Shown here one piece after another: positions 25,477-34,314 of a stretch of DNA of 64,000 bases. The notes beneath the pieces are model-generated. The model did no database searches and was not told where the DNA came from. It saw only the letters and a list, made by a program, of their open reading frames with translations. Position 1 is the stretch's first letter, and each line of letters begins with the position of its first letter. The stretch covers positions 248,001 to 312,000 of the forward strand of contig NZ_CP075371.1 in NCBI RefSeq assembly GCF_018459925.1, written 5' to 3'. The position numbers and the translations under genes were made by a program. Source of the stretch: Nocardioides aquaticus. Its GTDB lineage: Bacteria; Actinomycetota; Actinomycetes; Propionibacteriales; Nocardioidaceae.

Positions 25477-26087
25477 CACTCGATCCCCCGCTGGCCCTTC
25501 TGCCCGCGGTCCATCTGGTGCTTGACCTTGCCCATCTCGGTGACCAGGTCGGCCGCCTCGACCAGGGCCGGGTGGGCGCGGCGGCCGGTGACCACGACGT
25601 ACTGGCGCCCGGGCCGGTCCCGCAGTGTGGTGACCACGTCGTCGACGTCGACCCAGCCCCACTCCATCGGGTAGGTGAACTCGTCGAGCACGTAGAGGTC
25701 GTGGCGCTCCTCGGCGATCCGCCGCTTCACCTCGGCCCAGCCCTCGGCGGCGTCGCGGGCGTGGTCCTCGTCGTCACCGGCCTTGCGCGACCAGGACCAG
25801 CCGGACCCCATCTTGTGCCACTCGACCGGTCCTCCCTCGCCGGTCTGCGCGTGCAGCTCGCCGAGCCGCTCCAGCACGGTCTGCTCGCCGATGCGCCACT
25901 TGGCCGACTTCACGAACTGGAAGACGCCGACGTCCCAGCCCTGGTTCCAGGCCCGCATGGCCAGGCCGAAGGCGGCGGTCGACTTCCCCTTGCCGTCACC
26001 GGTGTGGACCATCAGCAGCGGCAGGTGCCGGCGCTGGGCGGTGGTCAGGCCGTCGTCGGGGACGGTGCTCGGGGTGCCCTGCGGCAT
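25473..26087 (-). CDS. cobO: Cob(I)yrinic acid a,c-diamide adenosyltransferase
   Basis: A 204-aa CobA/CobO-type ATP:corrinoid adenosyltransferase that adds the upper adenosyl ligand. The P-loop MVHTGDGKGKSTAAFGLAMR begins near residue 26. RAWNQGWDVGVFQFVKS, LYVLDEFTYPMEWGW and VVTGRRAHPALVEAADLVTEM are family blocks. The start lies one base after the bluB stop with AGGAG upstream, and the end overlaps cobB. Confidence 0.96.
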   Translation of the reverse strand: MPQGTPSTVPDDGLTTAQRRHLPLLMVHTGDGKGKSTAAFGLAMRAWNQGWDVGVFQFVKSAKWRIGEQTVLERLGELHAQTGEGGPVEWHKMGSGWSWSRKAGDDEDHARDAAEGWAEVKRRIAEERHDLYVLDEFTYPMEWGWVDVDDVVTTLRDRPGRQYVVVTGRRAHPALVEAADLVTEMGKVKHQMDRGQKGQRGIEW

Positions 26088-26088
26088 G

Positions 26089-26730
26089 TCAGCTCCTGCT
26101 CTCGGCCGGGGTGCGGCGGTAGGTCTCGTGGTGCACGGCGTCGGCCAGCGGGCGCCGGGAGCGCCAGCGGTGCCGCTCGAGGTCGGGGACCTCCTGCAGC
26201 CCGGTGACCGGGCCGACGCAGAGCCAGGCGACCGGCCGTACGCCCGGGGGCAGCGCGAGCCGTTCGGCCAGCCACTCCTCCCGGAAGAACGACACCCAGC
26301 CCACCCCGACGCCCTCGGCGGTCGCGGCCAGCCAGAGGTTCTGGATGGCCAGGCAGGTGGAGTAGAGCCCGGTGTCGGCGATGGTGCGCCGGCCGAGCAC
26401 CTGCGGCCCGCCGCGGGACTGGTCGTGCGTGACGACGACGCCGAGGCCGGCCTCGCGGACGCCCTCGACCTTGATGGCCGCGAAGGTGGCGGCGCGGTCG
26501 GGCGGCAGGTCGGCGGCGTACGCCTCCCGCTCGCCCGCCACGTGCTGGGCGAACGCCCCGAGCGTGCCGGGGTCGCGGACGAGCACGAAGTCCCACGGCT
26601 GGCTCATCCCGACGCTCGGGGCCCGGTGCGCCGCGCCGAGCACCCGCTCGAGCACGGCGTCGTCCAGCGGCTCCCCGCTGAACTCGGCCCGGACGTCCCG
26701 CCGACGCGCGACAGCCTCGTAGAGGTCCAT
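26089..26730 (-). CDS. bluB: 5,6-dimethylbenzimidazole synthase
   Basis: A 213-aa BluB of the nitroreductase fold, which cleaves reduced FMN with O2 to make the B12 lower ligand. Visible blocks are RRDVRAEFSGEPLDDAVL, HRAPSVGMSQPWDFVLVRDP, the substrate-cap region QVLGRRTIADTGLYSTCLAI, and GVGWVSFFREEWLAE. Its ATG overlaps the chelatase stop (TGATG). Its presence shows that the organism makes its own DMB aerobically. Confidence 0.95.
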   Translation of the reverse strand: MDLYEAVARRRDVRAEFSGEPLDDAVLERVLGAAHRAPSVGMSQPWDFVLVRDPGTLGAFAQHVAGEREAYAADLPPDRAATFAAIKVEGVREAGLGVVVTHDQSRGGPQVLGRRTIADTGLYSTCLAIQNLWLAATAEGVGVGWVSFFREEWLAERLALPPGVRPVAWLCVGPVTGLQEVPDLERHRWRSRRPLADAVHHETYRRTPAESRS

Positions 26731-28898
26731 CAGGCGGCACCGGCCGGACGGGCTACGGCGGCCAGCGCGTCCGCGCTCACCTCGCCGACCGGCACGTGCT
26801 CGGCGCCGAGGTGCTCGGCCAGCCGGCGCGCCAGGCCCATCCGCATCGGCCCGGACTCGCAGTCCACCACCACGCTCCCGACGCCGGCGGCGGCGAGCAG
26901 GTCGGCGGCGCTCCGCGACCGGTCGACGGCGTCGGCCCCGGAGGTGGCGCGGCCGTCGGTCACCACAACCAGCAGCGGGCGCCGGCGCGGGTCGCGGACC
27001 CGCTCCACCTCCAGGCAGCGGGCGGCCTCGAGCAGGCCCTCGGCCAGGGGCGTACGCCCGCCGGCGGGCAGCACCTCGAGGCGCGCCGCGGCGACGTCGA
27101 CCGAGCGGGTCGGTGGCAGCGTCAGCTCGGCGCCCGTGCCGCGGAAGGTGACCAGCCCGACCTTGTCGCGGCGGCGGTAGGCGTCGAGCAGCAGCGACAG
27201 GATCGCCGCCTTGACCTCCTCCATCCGCCGCCGGGCCGCCATCGAGCCGGACGCGTCGACGCAGAACAGGACGAGGTTCGACTCCCGGCCCTCGCGCACC
27301 GCCACCCGCAGGTCGTCCGGGCGCAGCAGCACCCGCCCGCCCGTCCCGGGCACCCGGCCGCGGGCGACCTGGTGCGGCGCGGCGGCCCGTACGGTCTCGC
27401 CGAGGTGCACCGCGCCCTGGCGGCCGGGTCGGGAGCCCGTACGGCGTCCGGTCGACGTCACCGCCCGGCTGCGCCGCCCGGCCTCGCCCTCGCCGGTGCC
27501 GCGGACGGCCAGCAGTCGGGCGCGGTACGCCTGTCCCGCACCGACGGTGGAGGTCCCGCCGGGCGGGGGAGCGGGAGCGGGGTCCGGTGCGGGGTCCGGT
27601 CCTGCGTCATGCGTTCCGTCCAGGTGGTTGTCCGGAGCGTCTGACGTCCCGCCGTCCGCCGGTCCCGGGTCCGGTCCTGGGTCCGGCGCAGCGTCATGCG
27701 CTCCGTCCGGGGAGGTGTCCGGAGCGTCTGACGTCCCGCCGTCGTCCCCGCCACCGTCCCCGCCACCGTCCCCGCCACCGGGCGGCTCGGGGTCGGGCTC
27801 GTCGGGGTCGTCGGGCAGCAGGTCGTCCAGCAGGTCCTCCTCGAGGCCGGGGGCGTCGAAGGGGTTGCGCCGGCGGCGGTGCGGCAGGGAGAGGCGGGCC
27901 GCGGCGCGGATGTCCTCGGTCGTCACGAAGCGCCGGCCGTGCCAGGCGGCGTGCGCGGCGGCGGTGCGCGCGGTGACGATGTCGGCGCGCATCCCGTCGA
28001 CGTCGAGCGCCGCGCAGAGCTCGGCGATCCGCAGCAGGGCCCCGTCGCCGACGACGACGTCGCCGACCAGGGCCTGCGCGGCCGCGACGCGCGCCCGCAG
28101 CGCCTCCTCGTCCGGCGCCCAGGCCGCTGCGAAGGCGTCCGGGTCGGCGTCGTAGGCCATCCGCCGACGGACCACCTCGACCCGTCGGGCCGGGTCGCGG
28201 GGGGCGGCGACCTCGGCGGTCAGGCCGAACCGGTCGAGCAGCTGCGGGCGCAGCTCGCCCTCCTCGGGGTTCATCGTCCCGACCAGCACGAAGCGGGCCG
28301 CGTGCGAGACCGACACCCCGTCCCGCTCGACGGTCGCGCGGCCCATCGCCGCCGCGTCGAGGAGCAGGTCGACGAGGTGGTCGTGCAGCAGGTTGACCTC
28401 GTCGACGTAGAGGATGCCGCGGTGCGCACGGGCCAGCAGGCCGGGCTCGTACTCCGCCGTGCCCTGGCTCAGCGCCCGCTCCAGGTGCAGCGAGCCGAGC
28501 ACCCGGTCCTCGGTCGCACCGACGGGCAGCTCGACGAGGCGTACGGGCCGGCTCTCCACCGCCGCGTCGGAGGCGAACGGGCCGTCCGGCGACGCGGTCT
28601 CCCGGCCGCGGTCGGCGGGGTCGGAGGAGAACCGGTCCCCGGCCACGACCTCGACCGGCGGCAGCACCGCGGCGAGGGCGCGCACGATCGTCGACTTCGC
28701 GGTGCCCTTCTCGCCGCGGACCAGCACGCCGCCGATGGCGGGGCTGATCGTGGTCAGCACCAGGGCGAGCGCCATCGGGTCCAGGTCGCCCGGCCGGGCG
28801 CCGGTCTCGCCGGTGCCGCTGTCGCCGCTGGTGTCGCCGCTGATGTCGCCGAGGTCGCCCGCGGGCACGACGGCAGAGAAGGGGTAGTGCGCTGGCAT
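26730..28898 (-). CDS. Fused ChlI/ChlD-type chelatase subunit (putative cobaltochelatase partner of CobN)
   Basis: A 722-aa protein joining an AAA+ ATPase (Walker A RGEKGTAKST at 61-70, Walker B GILYVDEVNLL at 161-171, then GTMNPEEGELRPQLLDRFGL) to a C-terminal von Willebrand A domain with MIDAS motif DASGSM near 547, through a roughly 90-residue Asp/Pro/Gly-rich linker. In actinobacteria this replaces CobS and CobT as the motor for CobN. ATG 28898 has GGGAG upstream; an earlier in-frame ATG at 28922 lies close to the riboswitch and lacks a site. A Gly/Asp/Ser/Thr-rich insertion (about 17-33) sits before Walker A. It heads the chlID-bluB-cobO-cobBC unit. Confidence 0.92.
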   Translation of the reverse strand: MPAHYPFSAVVPAGDLGDISGDTSGDSGTGETGARPGDLDPMALALVLTTISPAIGGVLVRGEKGTAKSTIVRALAAVLPPVEVVAGDRFSSDPADRGRETASPDGPFASDAAVESRPVRLVELPVGATEDRVLGSLHLERALSQGTAEYEPGLLARAHRGILYVDEVNLLHDHLVDLLLDAAAMGRATVERDGVSVSHAARFVLVGTMNPEEGELRPQLLDRFGLTAEVAAPRDPARRVEVVRRRMAYDADPDAFAAAWAPDEEALRARVAAAQALVGDVVVGDGALLRIAELCAALDVDGMRADIVTARTAAAHAAWHGRRFVTTEDIRAAARLSLPHRRRRNPFDAPGLEEDLLDDLLPDDPDEPDPEPPGGGDGGGDGGGDDGGTSDAPDTSPDGAHDAAPDPGPDPGPADGGTSDAPDNHLDGTHDAGPDPAPDPAPAPPPGGTSTVGAGQAYRARLLAVRGTGEGEAGRRSRAVTSTGRRTGSRPGRQGAVHLGETVRAAAPHQVARGRVPGTGGRVLLRPDDLRVAVREGRESNLVLFCVDASGSMAARRRMEEVKAAILSLLLDAYRRRDKVGLVTFRGTGAELTLPPTRSVDVAAARLEVLPAGGRTPLAEGLLEAARCLEVERVRDPRRRPLLVVVTDGRATSGADAVDRSRSAADLLAAAGVGSVVVDCESGPMRMGLARRLAEHLGAEHVPVGEVSADALAAVARPAGAA
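27579..27743. repeat. 87-bp tandem duplication in chelatase linker
   Basis: Two diverged copies of one segment are offset by exactly 87 bp (anchors CGTCATGCG at 27605 and 27692; TCCGGAGCGTCTGACGTCCC at 27631 and 27718). This gives two 29-residue copies beginning GGTSDAPD in the disordered linker between the ATPase and VWA domains. The repeat keeps the reading frame. Confidence 0.85.
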
Positions 28899-28929
28899 GG
28901 GAGGCTCCCGCTCGTCCGCCATCGGATGG

Positions 28930-29080
28930 GCGCCTCGAGGCCGGTCTTCGGACTTCCTCGAGCACGCCGGATCGCGCGTCCAGGTCACCGCAGCGGGCCT
29001 GTGCCGGACTCTCACCGGCTTCCCAGATTCTCCCCTCGGCGTCCGGTCGTGACCGGGGCGTCGGGGCACCTCGTGGCTGA
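28930..29080 (-). promoter_or_regulatory. Cobalamin riboswitch upstream of the chlID-bluB-cobO-cobBC unit
   Basis: The minus strand reads GGGAAGCCGGTGAGAGTCCG, then GCACAGGCCCGCTGCGGTGACC, and the B12 box GAGGAAGTCCGAAGACCGGC (about 28940-28959), the standard order of the cobalamin element. It lies 30 bases before the chelatase start, and the space to divergent cobL (29136) holds promoters for both directions. Boundaries approximate. Confidence 0.93.
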
Positions 29081-29135
29081 GCCGCCACGCTAGCGCAGTC
29101 CGGCCCTCCGGAGGCACGCCCTAGGGTCGGCGCCC

Positions 29136-30410
29136 ATGAGGGCGAGGATCACGGTCGTGGGGATCGGCGCCGACGGGTGGCCGGGCGTCCCGGCGCGCCT
29201 GCGGTCGCTCGTCGACGACGCGGAGGTGGTGCTGGGCGGGGCCCGCCACCTGGCGCTGCTGGAACCGCGGCCCGGTCAGCACCGCGTGCCGTGGCCGGTG
29301 CCGCTGCGCGCGGGCCTGCCGTCCCTGCTGGCCGAGCACGCCGGGCGACGGGTGGTCGCCCTGGCCACCGGCGACCCGCTGCTGTCCGGCGTCGGCACCA
29401 CGCTGGTCGACCTGCTCGGCGCCGACGCCGTGGAGGTCCACCCCGGCCTGTCGTCGGTCGCGCTGGCCCGGGGACGGCTCGGCTGGTCGGCCGAGAGCGC
29501 CGCGGTGGTCAGCCTGGTGGGCCGCGACCCCGCGCTCGTCCTGCGCGAGCTCGCCCCGGGCCGCCGCGTGGTCGCGCTGTCCTCGGACGCGACCACGCCG
29601 GGCGCGCTGGCCCGGCTCCTCGTCCGGCAGGGGTACGGCGCCTCGCTGCTGGCGGTGCTCGGCGACCTCGGCGCGCCGACCGAGTCGCGCCTCGACGCCG
29701 CCGCCGCGGCCTGGGACGCGGCCGCCGACGCCCGCGTCCCCCCGCTCAACGTGGTGGCGGTCGACCTGCGCGGGCCCGTGGTCGGGTCGTGGACCGCCGG
29801 GCTGCCGGACGAGGCGTACGAGCACGACGGCCAGCTCACGAAGCGCGACCTGCGCGCCTCCGCCCTGGCCCGGCTCGCCCCCCAGCCCGGGCAGCTGCTG
29901 TGGGACCTCGGCGCGGGCGCCGGCTCGGTCGGCGTCGAGTGGATGCGTGCGCACCCGACGTGCCGGGCCGTCGCGGTCGAGATCGACCCCGCGCGGGCCG
30001 CCCGGATCGCGCGCAACGCCGCGGGCCTCGGGGTGCCCGCGCTCGACGTCCGCACCGGCCGCGCCCAGGAGGTCGTCGCGACCCTGCCGGTCGCGCTGGC
30101 CCACCCGGACGCGGTGTTCGTCGGCGGCGGCGCCACGGCGCCCGGCCTGCTCGACCTGTGCCGCCAGGCGCTGGCCGACCGCGGCCCCGGCAGCCGGCTG
30201 GTCGTGCACGGGGTCACCCTGGAGACCGAGTCCCTGCTGGCCCGGATGCACGCCGACCACGGCGGCGAGCTGACCCGCACCTCGGTCGAGCACGCTGCCC
30301 CGATCGGCTCCTTCCGCGGCTGGACGCCCGCCCGGGCCGTCACCCAGTGGAGCTGGACCGTCCCCACCACCACCAGCACCAGCACCAGCACCGTGGAGGA
30401 GCAGCCATGA
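29136..30410 (+). CDS. cobL: Precorrin-6B C5,15-methyltransferase (decarboxylating)
   Basis: A 424-aa CbiE-CbiT fusion. The N-terminal tetrapyrrole methylase (ITVVGIGADGWPGVPARL, ALATGDPLLSGVGTTLV) methylates C-5 and C-15. The C-terminal class I methyltransferase (SAM motif LLWDLGAGAGSVGVEWM near 253-269) acts with decarboxylation of the acetate side chain. The last residues are a Thr/Ser run from an ACC/AGC-rich stretch (30364-30392). It overlaps cobM by ATGA and is divergent from the riboswitch-controlled chelatase. No riboswitch is visible in front of this gene. Confidence 0.95.
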   Translation: MRARITVVGIGADGWPGVPARLRSLVDDAEVVLGGARHLALLEPRPGQHRVPWPVPLRAGLPSLLAEHAGRRVVALATGDPLLSGVGTTLVDLLGADAVEVHPGLSSVALARGRLGWSAESAAVVSLVGRDPALVLRELAPGRRVVALSSDATTPGALARLLVRQGYGASLLAVLGDLGAPTESRLDAAAAAWDAAADARVPPLNVVAVDLRGPVVGSWTAGLPDEAYEHDGQLTKRDLRASALARLAPQPGQLLWDLGAGAGSVGVEWMRAHPTCRAVAVEIDPARAARIARNAAGLGVPALDVRTGRAQEVVATLPVALAHPDAVFVGGGATAPGLLDLCRQALADRGPGSRLVVHGVTLETESLLARMHADHGGELTRTSVEHAAPIGSFRGWTPARAVTQWSWTVPTTTSTSTSTVEEQP

Positions 30411-31165
30411 CCGTCCGCTTCGTGGGCGCCGGCCCGGGCGCCGCCGACCTGCTCACCCTGCGCGCCGCGGCCCTGCTGGGGCAGGCCGACGTGGTGCTCT
30501 ACCCGGGCACGTACCTCGACGAGGCGGTGCTGTCCCACTGCCGCCACGACGCCCGTCTGGTCGACACCCAGGGCCTCGACCTCGACGTGATCGTCGGCCA
30601 CCTCGTGGCGGCCGACGCGGCGGGCGAGGACGTCGTCCGGCTCGTCTCCGGCGACCCGTCGCTCTACTCCGCGGTCGCCGAGCAGGGCCGACGGCTCGAC
30701 GAGGCCGGCGTCGGCTGGGAGGTGGTGCCGGGCGTGCCGTCGTACGCCGCGGCCGCCGCCCTGGTGGGGCGCGAGCTGACCGTCCCGCTGGTGGCCCAGT
30801 CGGTGGTGCTGACCCGCGCCCAGGCGCGGTCCACGGCGATGCCGGAGCGGGAGTCGCTGGCCCGGTTCGCCGCGACCGGCGCCACGCTCGTGCTGCACCT
30901 GGCCGTCACCCGCACCCGCGAGGTGATGGCCACGATCGAGCCCGAGCACGGCGCCGACTGCCCGGTCGTGGTCGTCTTCCGGGCCAGCCAGCCCGGGGAG
31001 CTCGTGCTGCGGGGCACCGTCGCCGACATCGCCGACGCCGTCGAGGAGGCCGGCCTGCGCCAGGCTGCGGTCATCCTCGTCGGGCGCGCCCTCGACCCCC
31101 GGGCGGGCGGCCCGGAGGGGATGGGGGAGTCGTGGCTCTACTCAGCGGACCGGGACCGCGCGTGA
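30407..31165 (+). CDS. cobM: Precorrin-4 C11-methyltransferase
   Basis: A 252-aa tetrapyrrole methylase converting precorrin-4 to precorrin-5. Visible are RFVGAGPGAADLLTLRAA, VVLYPGTYLDEAVL, VRLVSGDPSLYSAVAEQ and VVPGVPSYAAAAAL, all typical of CobM/CbiF. GGAGGAG lies upstream of the ATG. Its 3' end overlaps convergent cobIJ by 24 bases. Confidence 0.95.
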   Translation: MTVRFVGAGPGAADLLTLRAAALLGQADVVLYPGTYLDEAVLSHCRHDARLVDTQGLDLDVIVGHLVAADAAGEDVVRLVSGDPSLYSAVAEQGRRLDEAGVGWEVVPGVPSYAAAAALVGRELTVPLVAQSVVLTRAQARSTAMPERESLARFAATGATLVLHLAVTRTREVMATIEPEHGADCPVVVVFRASQPGELVLRGTVADIADAVEEAGLRQAAVILVGRALDPRAGGPEGMGESWLYSADRDRA

Positions 31166-32665
31166 GGTCCACACCGCCCCGCGCGCGCTGACCCGGGTGC
31201 CGCGGGCGCCGACGAGCAGCAGGCACTTCATGTCGATCGTGCCGGGGTCGAGGTCGCCGAGCGTGGTCACGGTCAGCGACTCCTCGGCACGCCCGACGTC
31301 GCGACCGACCACCACCACCGTCCCGGCCGGCAGCTCCTCGAGCAGGACCTCCCGGGCGCGGGCGACCTGCCAGGTCCGCGACCGCGACGCCGGGTTGTAG
31401 ACCGCGCACACCAGGTCGGCCCGCGCCACCAGCCGCAGCCGCTCCTCGACGACCTCCCACGGCTTGAGCCGGTCCGACAGGCTCAGCACGGCGAAGTCCC
31501 CACCGACGGGTGCGCCCGCGCGGGCGGCCACGGCCTGCACCGCACTCACCCCCGGCAGCACCCGTACCTCCACGTCGTCCCACCGGCCCTCCCCGGCCGG
31601 GTCGTCCAGCGCCTCGTAGACCGCGGCGGCCATCCCGAAGACGCCCGCGTCGCCACCGGAGACCACGGCCACCCGCTCGCCGCCGCGGGCCAGGTCGAGG
31701 GCCAGGCGGGCCCGGTCGACCTCCACGGTGTTGCCGCTGGCGTGACGGGTGAGGCCCGCACGGGCCGGGACCCTCGCGACGTACGGGCCGTACCCGACGA
31801 CGTGGTCGACCTCGGCCAGCGCCTCGGCGACCTCGGCGGTCAGCCAGCGGTCCGGCCCAGGCCCGAGGCCGACGACGAGGACCTCCCCGGGCGCGGTCGT
31901 CACCGGGTCCGGCGCCGGTGCGTCGCGCCGGCCGCGGCCGTGGCGGGAGTCGCCGGGCACGACGACCAGGGAGAAGTACGGGACCGTCCCCGGGTCGACC
32001 TCGGCCACCGGCAGCCGGCGCTCCCCGGGCATCGAGGCCCGTTCGACGTAGACCGCGTCGTCGAGGCGGCCCGCGGCGGCCAGCGCCCGGCGCACGGCCG
32101 GGAAGGTGCGGCCCAGCTTCATCACCACCGCGCCGTCGCTGTCGGCCAGGCGGCGGGCCAGCTCGGGCTCGGGCAGGGTCCCGGGCAGCACCGTGAGCAC
32201 GTCGGTCTGGCGCACCAGCGGGGTCGCGGCGGCCGCCGCGGCGGCGGCGAAGGCTGGCACCCCCGGCACGATCTGGGTCTCGAAGCGGTGCGCGAGCCGG
32301 TCGTGCATGTGCATGAAGGAGCCGTAGAAGAGCGGGTCGCCCTCGGCGAGCAGGACCACGTCCCGCCCGGCGGCGAGGTGGGCGGCCAGCCGCTCGGCGG
32401 CCTCGGCGTAGAAGTCGGCCATCGCGCCGGCGTAGCCGCCCGGGTGGTCGGTGCCGCCGGTGGTGACGGGGTAGCGGAGCTCCTCCTCGAGCGCCCCGGC
32501 CGGGATGAGGTCGGCCGCGGTGCGCCGCGCGTTCGACTCCTTGCCGACGCCGGCGTGGTAGGCCACCACGTCGGCCGCGGCGATCAGCCGGGCCGCCTTG
32601 AGGGTCACCAGCTCGGGGTCGCCGGGGCCGAGGCCGACCCCGGCGAACCTTCCCGGCGCGGTCAC
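31142..32665 (-). CDS. cobIJ: Fused precorrin-2 C20-methyltransferase and precorrin-3B C17-methyltransferase
   Basis: A 507-aa two-domain protein. Residues 1-240 are CobI (FAGVGLGPGDPELVTLKAAR, LLAEGDPLFYGSFMHMHDR), which methylates C-20 of precorrin-2. After a linker rich in Arg/Pro/Gly (about 240-265), CobJ follows (LVVGLGPGPDRWLTAEV, VVSGGDAGVFGMAAAVYE, AVYNPASRSRTWQV), which methylates C-17 and drives ring contraction to precorrin-4. The same fusion is known from mycobacteria. The GTG start overlaps the cobH stop. Confidence 0.95.
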   Translation of the reverse strand: MTAPGRFAGVGLGPGDPELVTLKAARLIAAADVVAYHAGVGKESNARRTAADLIPAGALEEELRYPVTTGGTDHPGGYAGAMADFYAEAAERLAAHLAAGRDVVLLAEGDPLFYGSFMHMHDRLAHRFETQIVPGVPAFAAAAAAAATPLVRQTDVLTVLPGTLPEPELARRLADSDGAVVMKLGRTFPAVRRALAAAGRLDDAVYVERASMPGERRLPVAEVDPGTVPYFSLVVVPGDSRHGRGRRDAPAPDPVTTAPGEVLVVGLGPGPDRWLTAEVAEALAEVDHVVGYGPYVARVPARAGLTRHASGNTVEVDRARLALDLARGGERVAVVSGGDAGVFGMAAAVYEALDDPAGEGRWDDVEVRVLPGVSAVQAVAARAGAPVGGDFAVLSLSDRLKPWEVVEERLRLVARADLVCAVYNPASRSRTWQVARAREVLLEELPAGTVVVVGRDVGRAEESLTVTTLGDLDPGTIDMKCLLLVGARGTRVSARGAVWTSRAVPVR

Positions 32666-33327
32666 TCCTCCTCCTGGGCCAGCGCGTTGAGGGCCGAGGC
32701 CGTCATCGCGGACCCGCCGCGCCGCCCGCGGACGGTCACGAACGGCACGTCGATGCCGTGGTCGGCGGCGAACGAGGCCAGGGCGTCCTTGGACTCCGCG
32801 GCCCCGATGAAGCCGACCGGGCAGCCGATCACGGCGGCCGGGCGCGGGGCGCCGTCGAGCAGCATCTCGAGCAGGTGGAACAGCGCGGTCGGGGCGTTGC
32901 CGATCGCGACGACCGCGCCGTCGAGGTGGTCGGCCCACAGGGAGACGGCCGCGGCCGAGCGGGTGGTGCCCCAGGCCGCGGCCAGGCCCGGGACGCGGCG
33001 GTCGGGCAGGTAGCAGTGGACGTCGTTGCCCGCCGGCAGGCGCGAGGCGGTGATGCCGGTGGCCACCATCCGGGCGTCGCAGAGGATCGGCGCGCCGGCG
33101 GCCAGCGCGGTGCGCGCCGCCGGGACCAGGCGCGGGTGGACCACGAGGTCGTCGACCAGGTCGACCTGGCCGGTGCCGTGGATCATCCGCACCGCGAGCC
33201 GCTCGGCGTCGCCCGGCACCCGGGACAGGTCGCTCTCGCGGCGGATGGTCGCGAAGGAGTCGACGTAGATCTCCGGGCCGTGGTCGACGTAGGCGTACCG
33301 CTGCGGCGGCCGGGACAGCGGGGTCAT
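32662..33327 (-). CDS. cobH: Precorrin-8X methylmutase
   Basis: A 221-aa CobH that moves the methyl group from C-11 to C-12 to give hydrogenobyrinic acid. The general acid/base is His50 in RMIHGTGQVDL. Other family blocks are DARMVATGITASRLP, GNAPTALFHLLEML and VIGCPVGFIGAAESK. A strong GGGGGAGG precedes the ATG, and the ATG overlaps the cobG stop (ATGA). Confidence 0.96.
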   Translation of the reverse strand: MTPLSRPPQRYAYVDHGPEIYVDSFATIRRESDLSRVPGDAERLAVRMIHGTGQVDLVDDLVVHPRLVPAARTALAAGAPILCDARMVATGITASRLPAGNDVHCYLPDRRVPGLAAAWGTTRSAAAVSLWADHLDGAVVAIGNAPTALFHLLEMLLDGAPRPAAVIGCPVGFIGAAESKDALASFAADHGIDVPFVTVRGRRGGSAMTASALNALAQEEE

Positions 33328-34253
33328 CGCGCACCTCCCCCCTCGTGCGGGGCCGGGTCCGGCACCAGCACCCCGCGCCACGGCGTCACGACCAGCGTGC
33401 CGTCGGGGTCCCGGGCGACGAGGTCGTCGACCAGGTCGGGGCCGAGCACGCCGTCGGGGGCCGCGACGTGCTCACCGCCGACCAGCGGGCCGTACGCCGG
33501 TCGCGCGGTCGGGGCCGGGACGCAGTCGTCGGGCTCCCGGGCGGGCGCCAGGGGACCGTCGAGCTCGGCGACGTGCCAGGCGGCGGCCGGGTCGGGGCGG
33601 GCGTCCAGGAAGCGACGGACCAGGGCGAGCAGGGCGTCGGGCACGTCGGGGAGCGCCACCACGTCGCCCCAGGCCGTCCCGACGCGCAGCTGGGCGGTCC
33701 CGTCGTCGAGGGCCACCACCCCCAGGTCGCACGGGCGGTCGACCAGGTCGCCGCGGCCGTCGTCGAGCACGAGCAGGAACCGTCCGGAGAGGTCGGCGGC
33801 GGCGGGCTCGGCCAGCAGCGCCGCGTCGAGGGCGTCCACGACCGGGCGCAGGTCGGCGCGGCCGCCGCCCGGTCGGCCGGTGTCCAGCCCGGTCTGCGGC
33901 GAGGCCATCAGGTTGCGGACCAGCTCGTGGCTGGGCGACGGCAGCAGGCCGGTGCCGGCGAGGGCCGCGGCGACGTCGGGCCGTACGGCGCCCGTCGTGG
34001 CCGGGTCGGCCGGCAGGGCACGCAGCTGGAGGTTGGCGCGACCGGTCAGGTGGAGGTCGCCGTCGCCGTGGGTACGGGCGACCCCGGAGAGCGAGGCCAG
34101 GGCCCGGGCGGCGACCCGGCCGCCGGGGAGCCGGAGCCGGACCAGCAGGCCGTCCTCGGCGGGCCAGGGCCGGGCGACACCGGGACAGCGGTCCGCGGCG
34201 GCGTCCCGGCCGTCGGGACCGGGCCGCGAGCGGACGAGGGGTGGGTGGGGCAC
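33324..34253 (-). CDS. cobG: CobG-like precorrin-3B synthase, C-terminally short
   Basis: A 309-aa protein of the nitrite/sulfite reductase-like CobG family. Matching blocks are DRCPGVARPWPAEDGLLVRL, LHLTGRANLQLRALP, HELVRNLMASPQTGLD, RFLLVLDDGRGD, and TLVVTPWRGVLVPD near the end. The normal family continues about 90 more residues with the cysteine motifs (ACxGxxGC and GCxxxCG type) that hold the 4Fe-4S cluster; here the stop comes at once and cobH begins. GTG 34253 is chosen for GAGGTG upstream; GTG 34259 is an alternative. Enzymatic competence is therefore doubtful or depends on a partner. Confidence 0.82.
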   Translation of the reverse strand: MPHPPLVRSRPGPDGRDAAADRCPGVARPWPAEDGLLVRLRLPGGRVAARALASLSGVARTHGDGDLHLTGRANLQLRALPADPATTGAVRPDVAAALAGTGLLPSPSHELVRNLMASPQTGLDTGRPGGGRADLRPVVDALDAALLAEPAAADLSGRFLLVLDDGRGDLVDRPCDLGVVALDDGTAQLRVGTAWGDVVALPDVPDALLALVRRFLDARPDPAAAWHVAELDGPLAPAREPDDCVPAPTARPAYGPLVGGEHVAAPDGVLGPDLVDDLVARDPDGTLVVTPWRGVLVPDPAPHEGGGAR

Positions 34254-34314
34254 GGTCACCTCGGTGGTCGGAGGCTCGTGCGCGGAGCCTGCGTGGACCG
34301 GACGACGGGCGTCG

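Noticed and set aside
31142..32665. CobI-CobJ fusion as a novelty
   Set aside because: The same fusion is established in mycobacteria, so it is recorded only as annotation.
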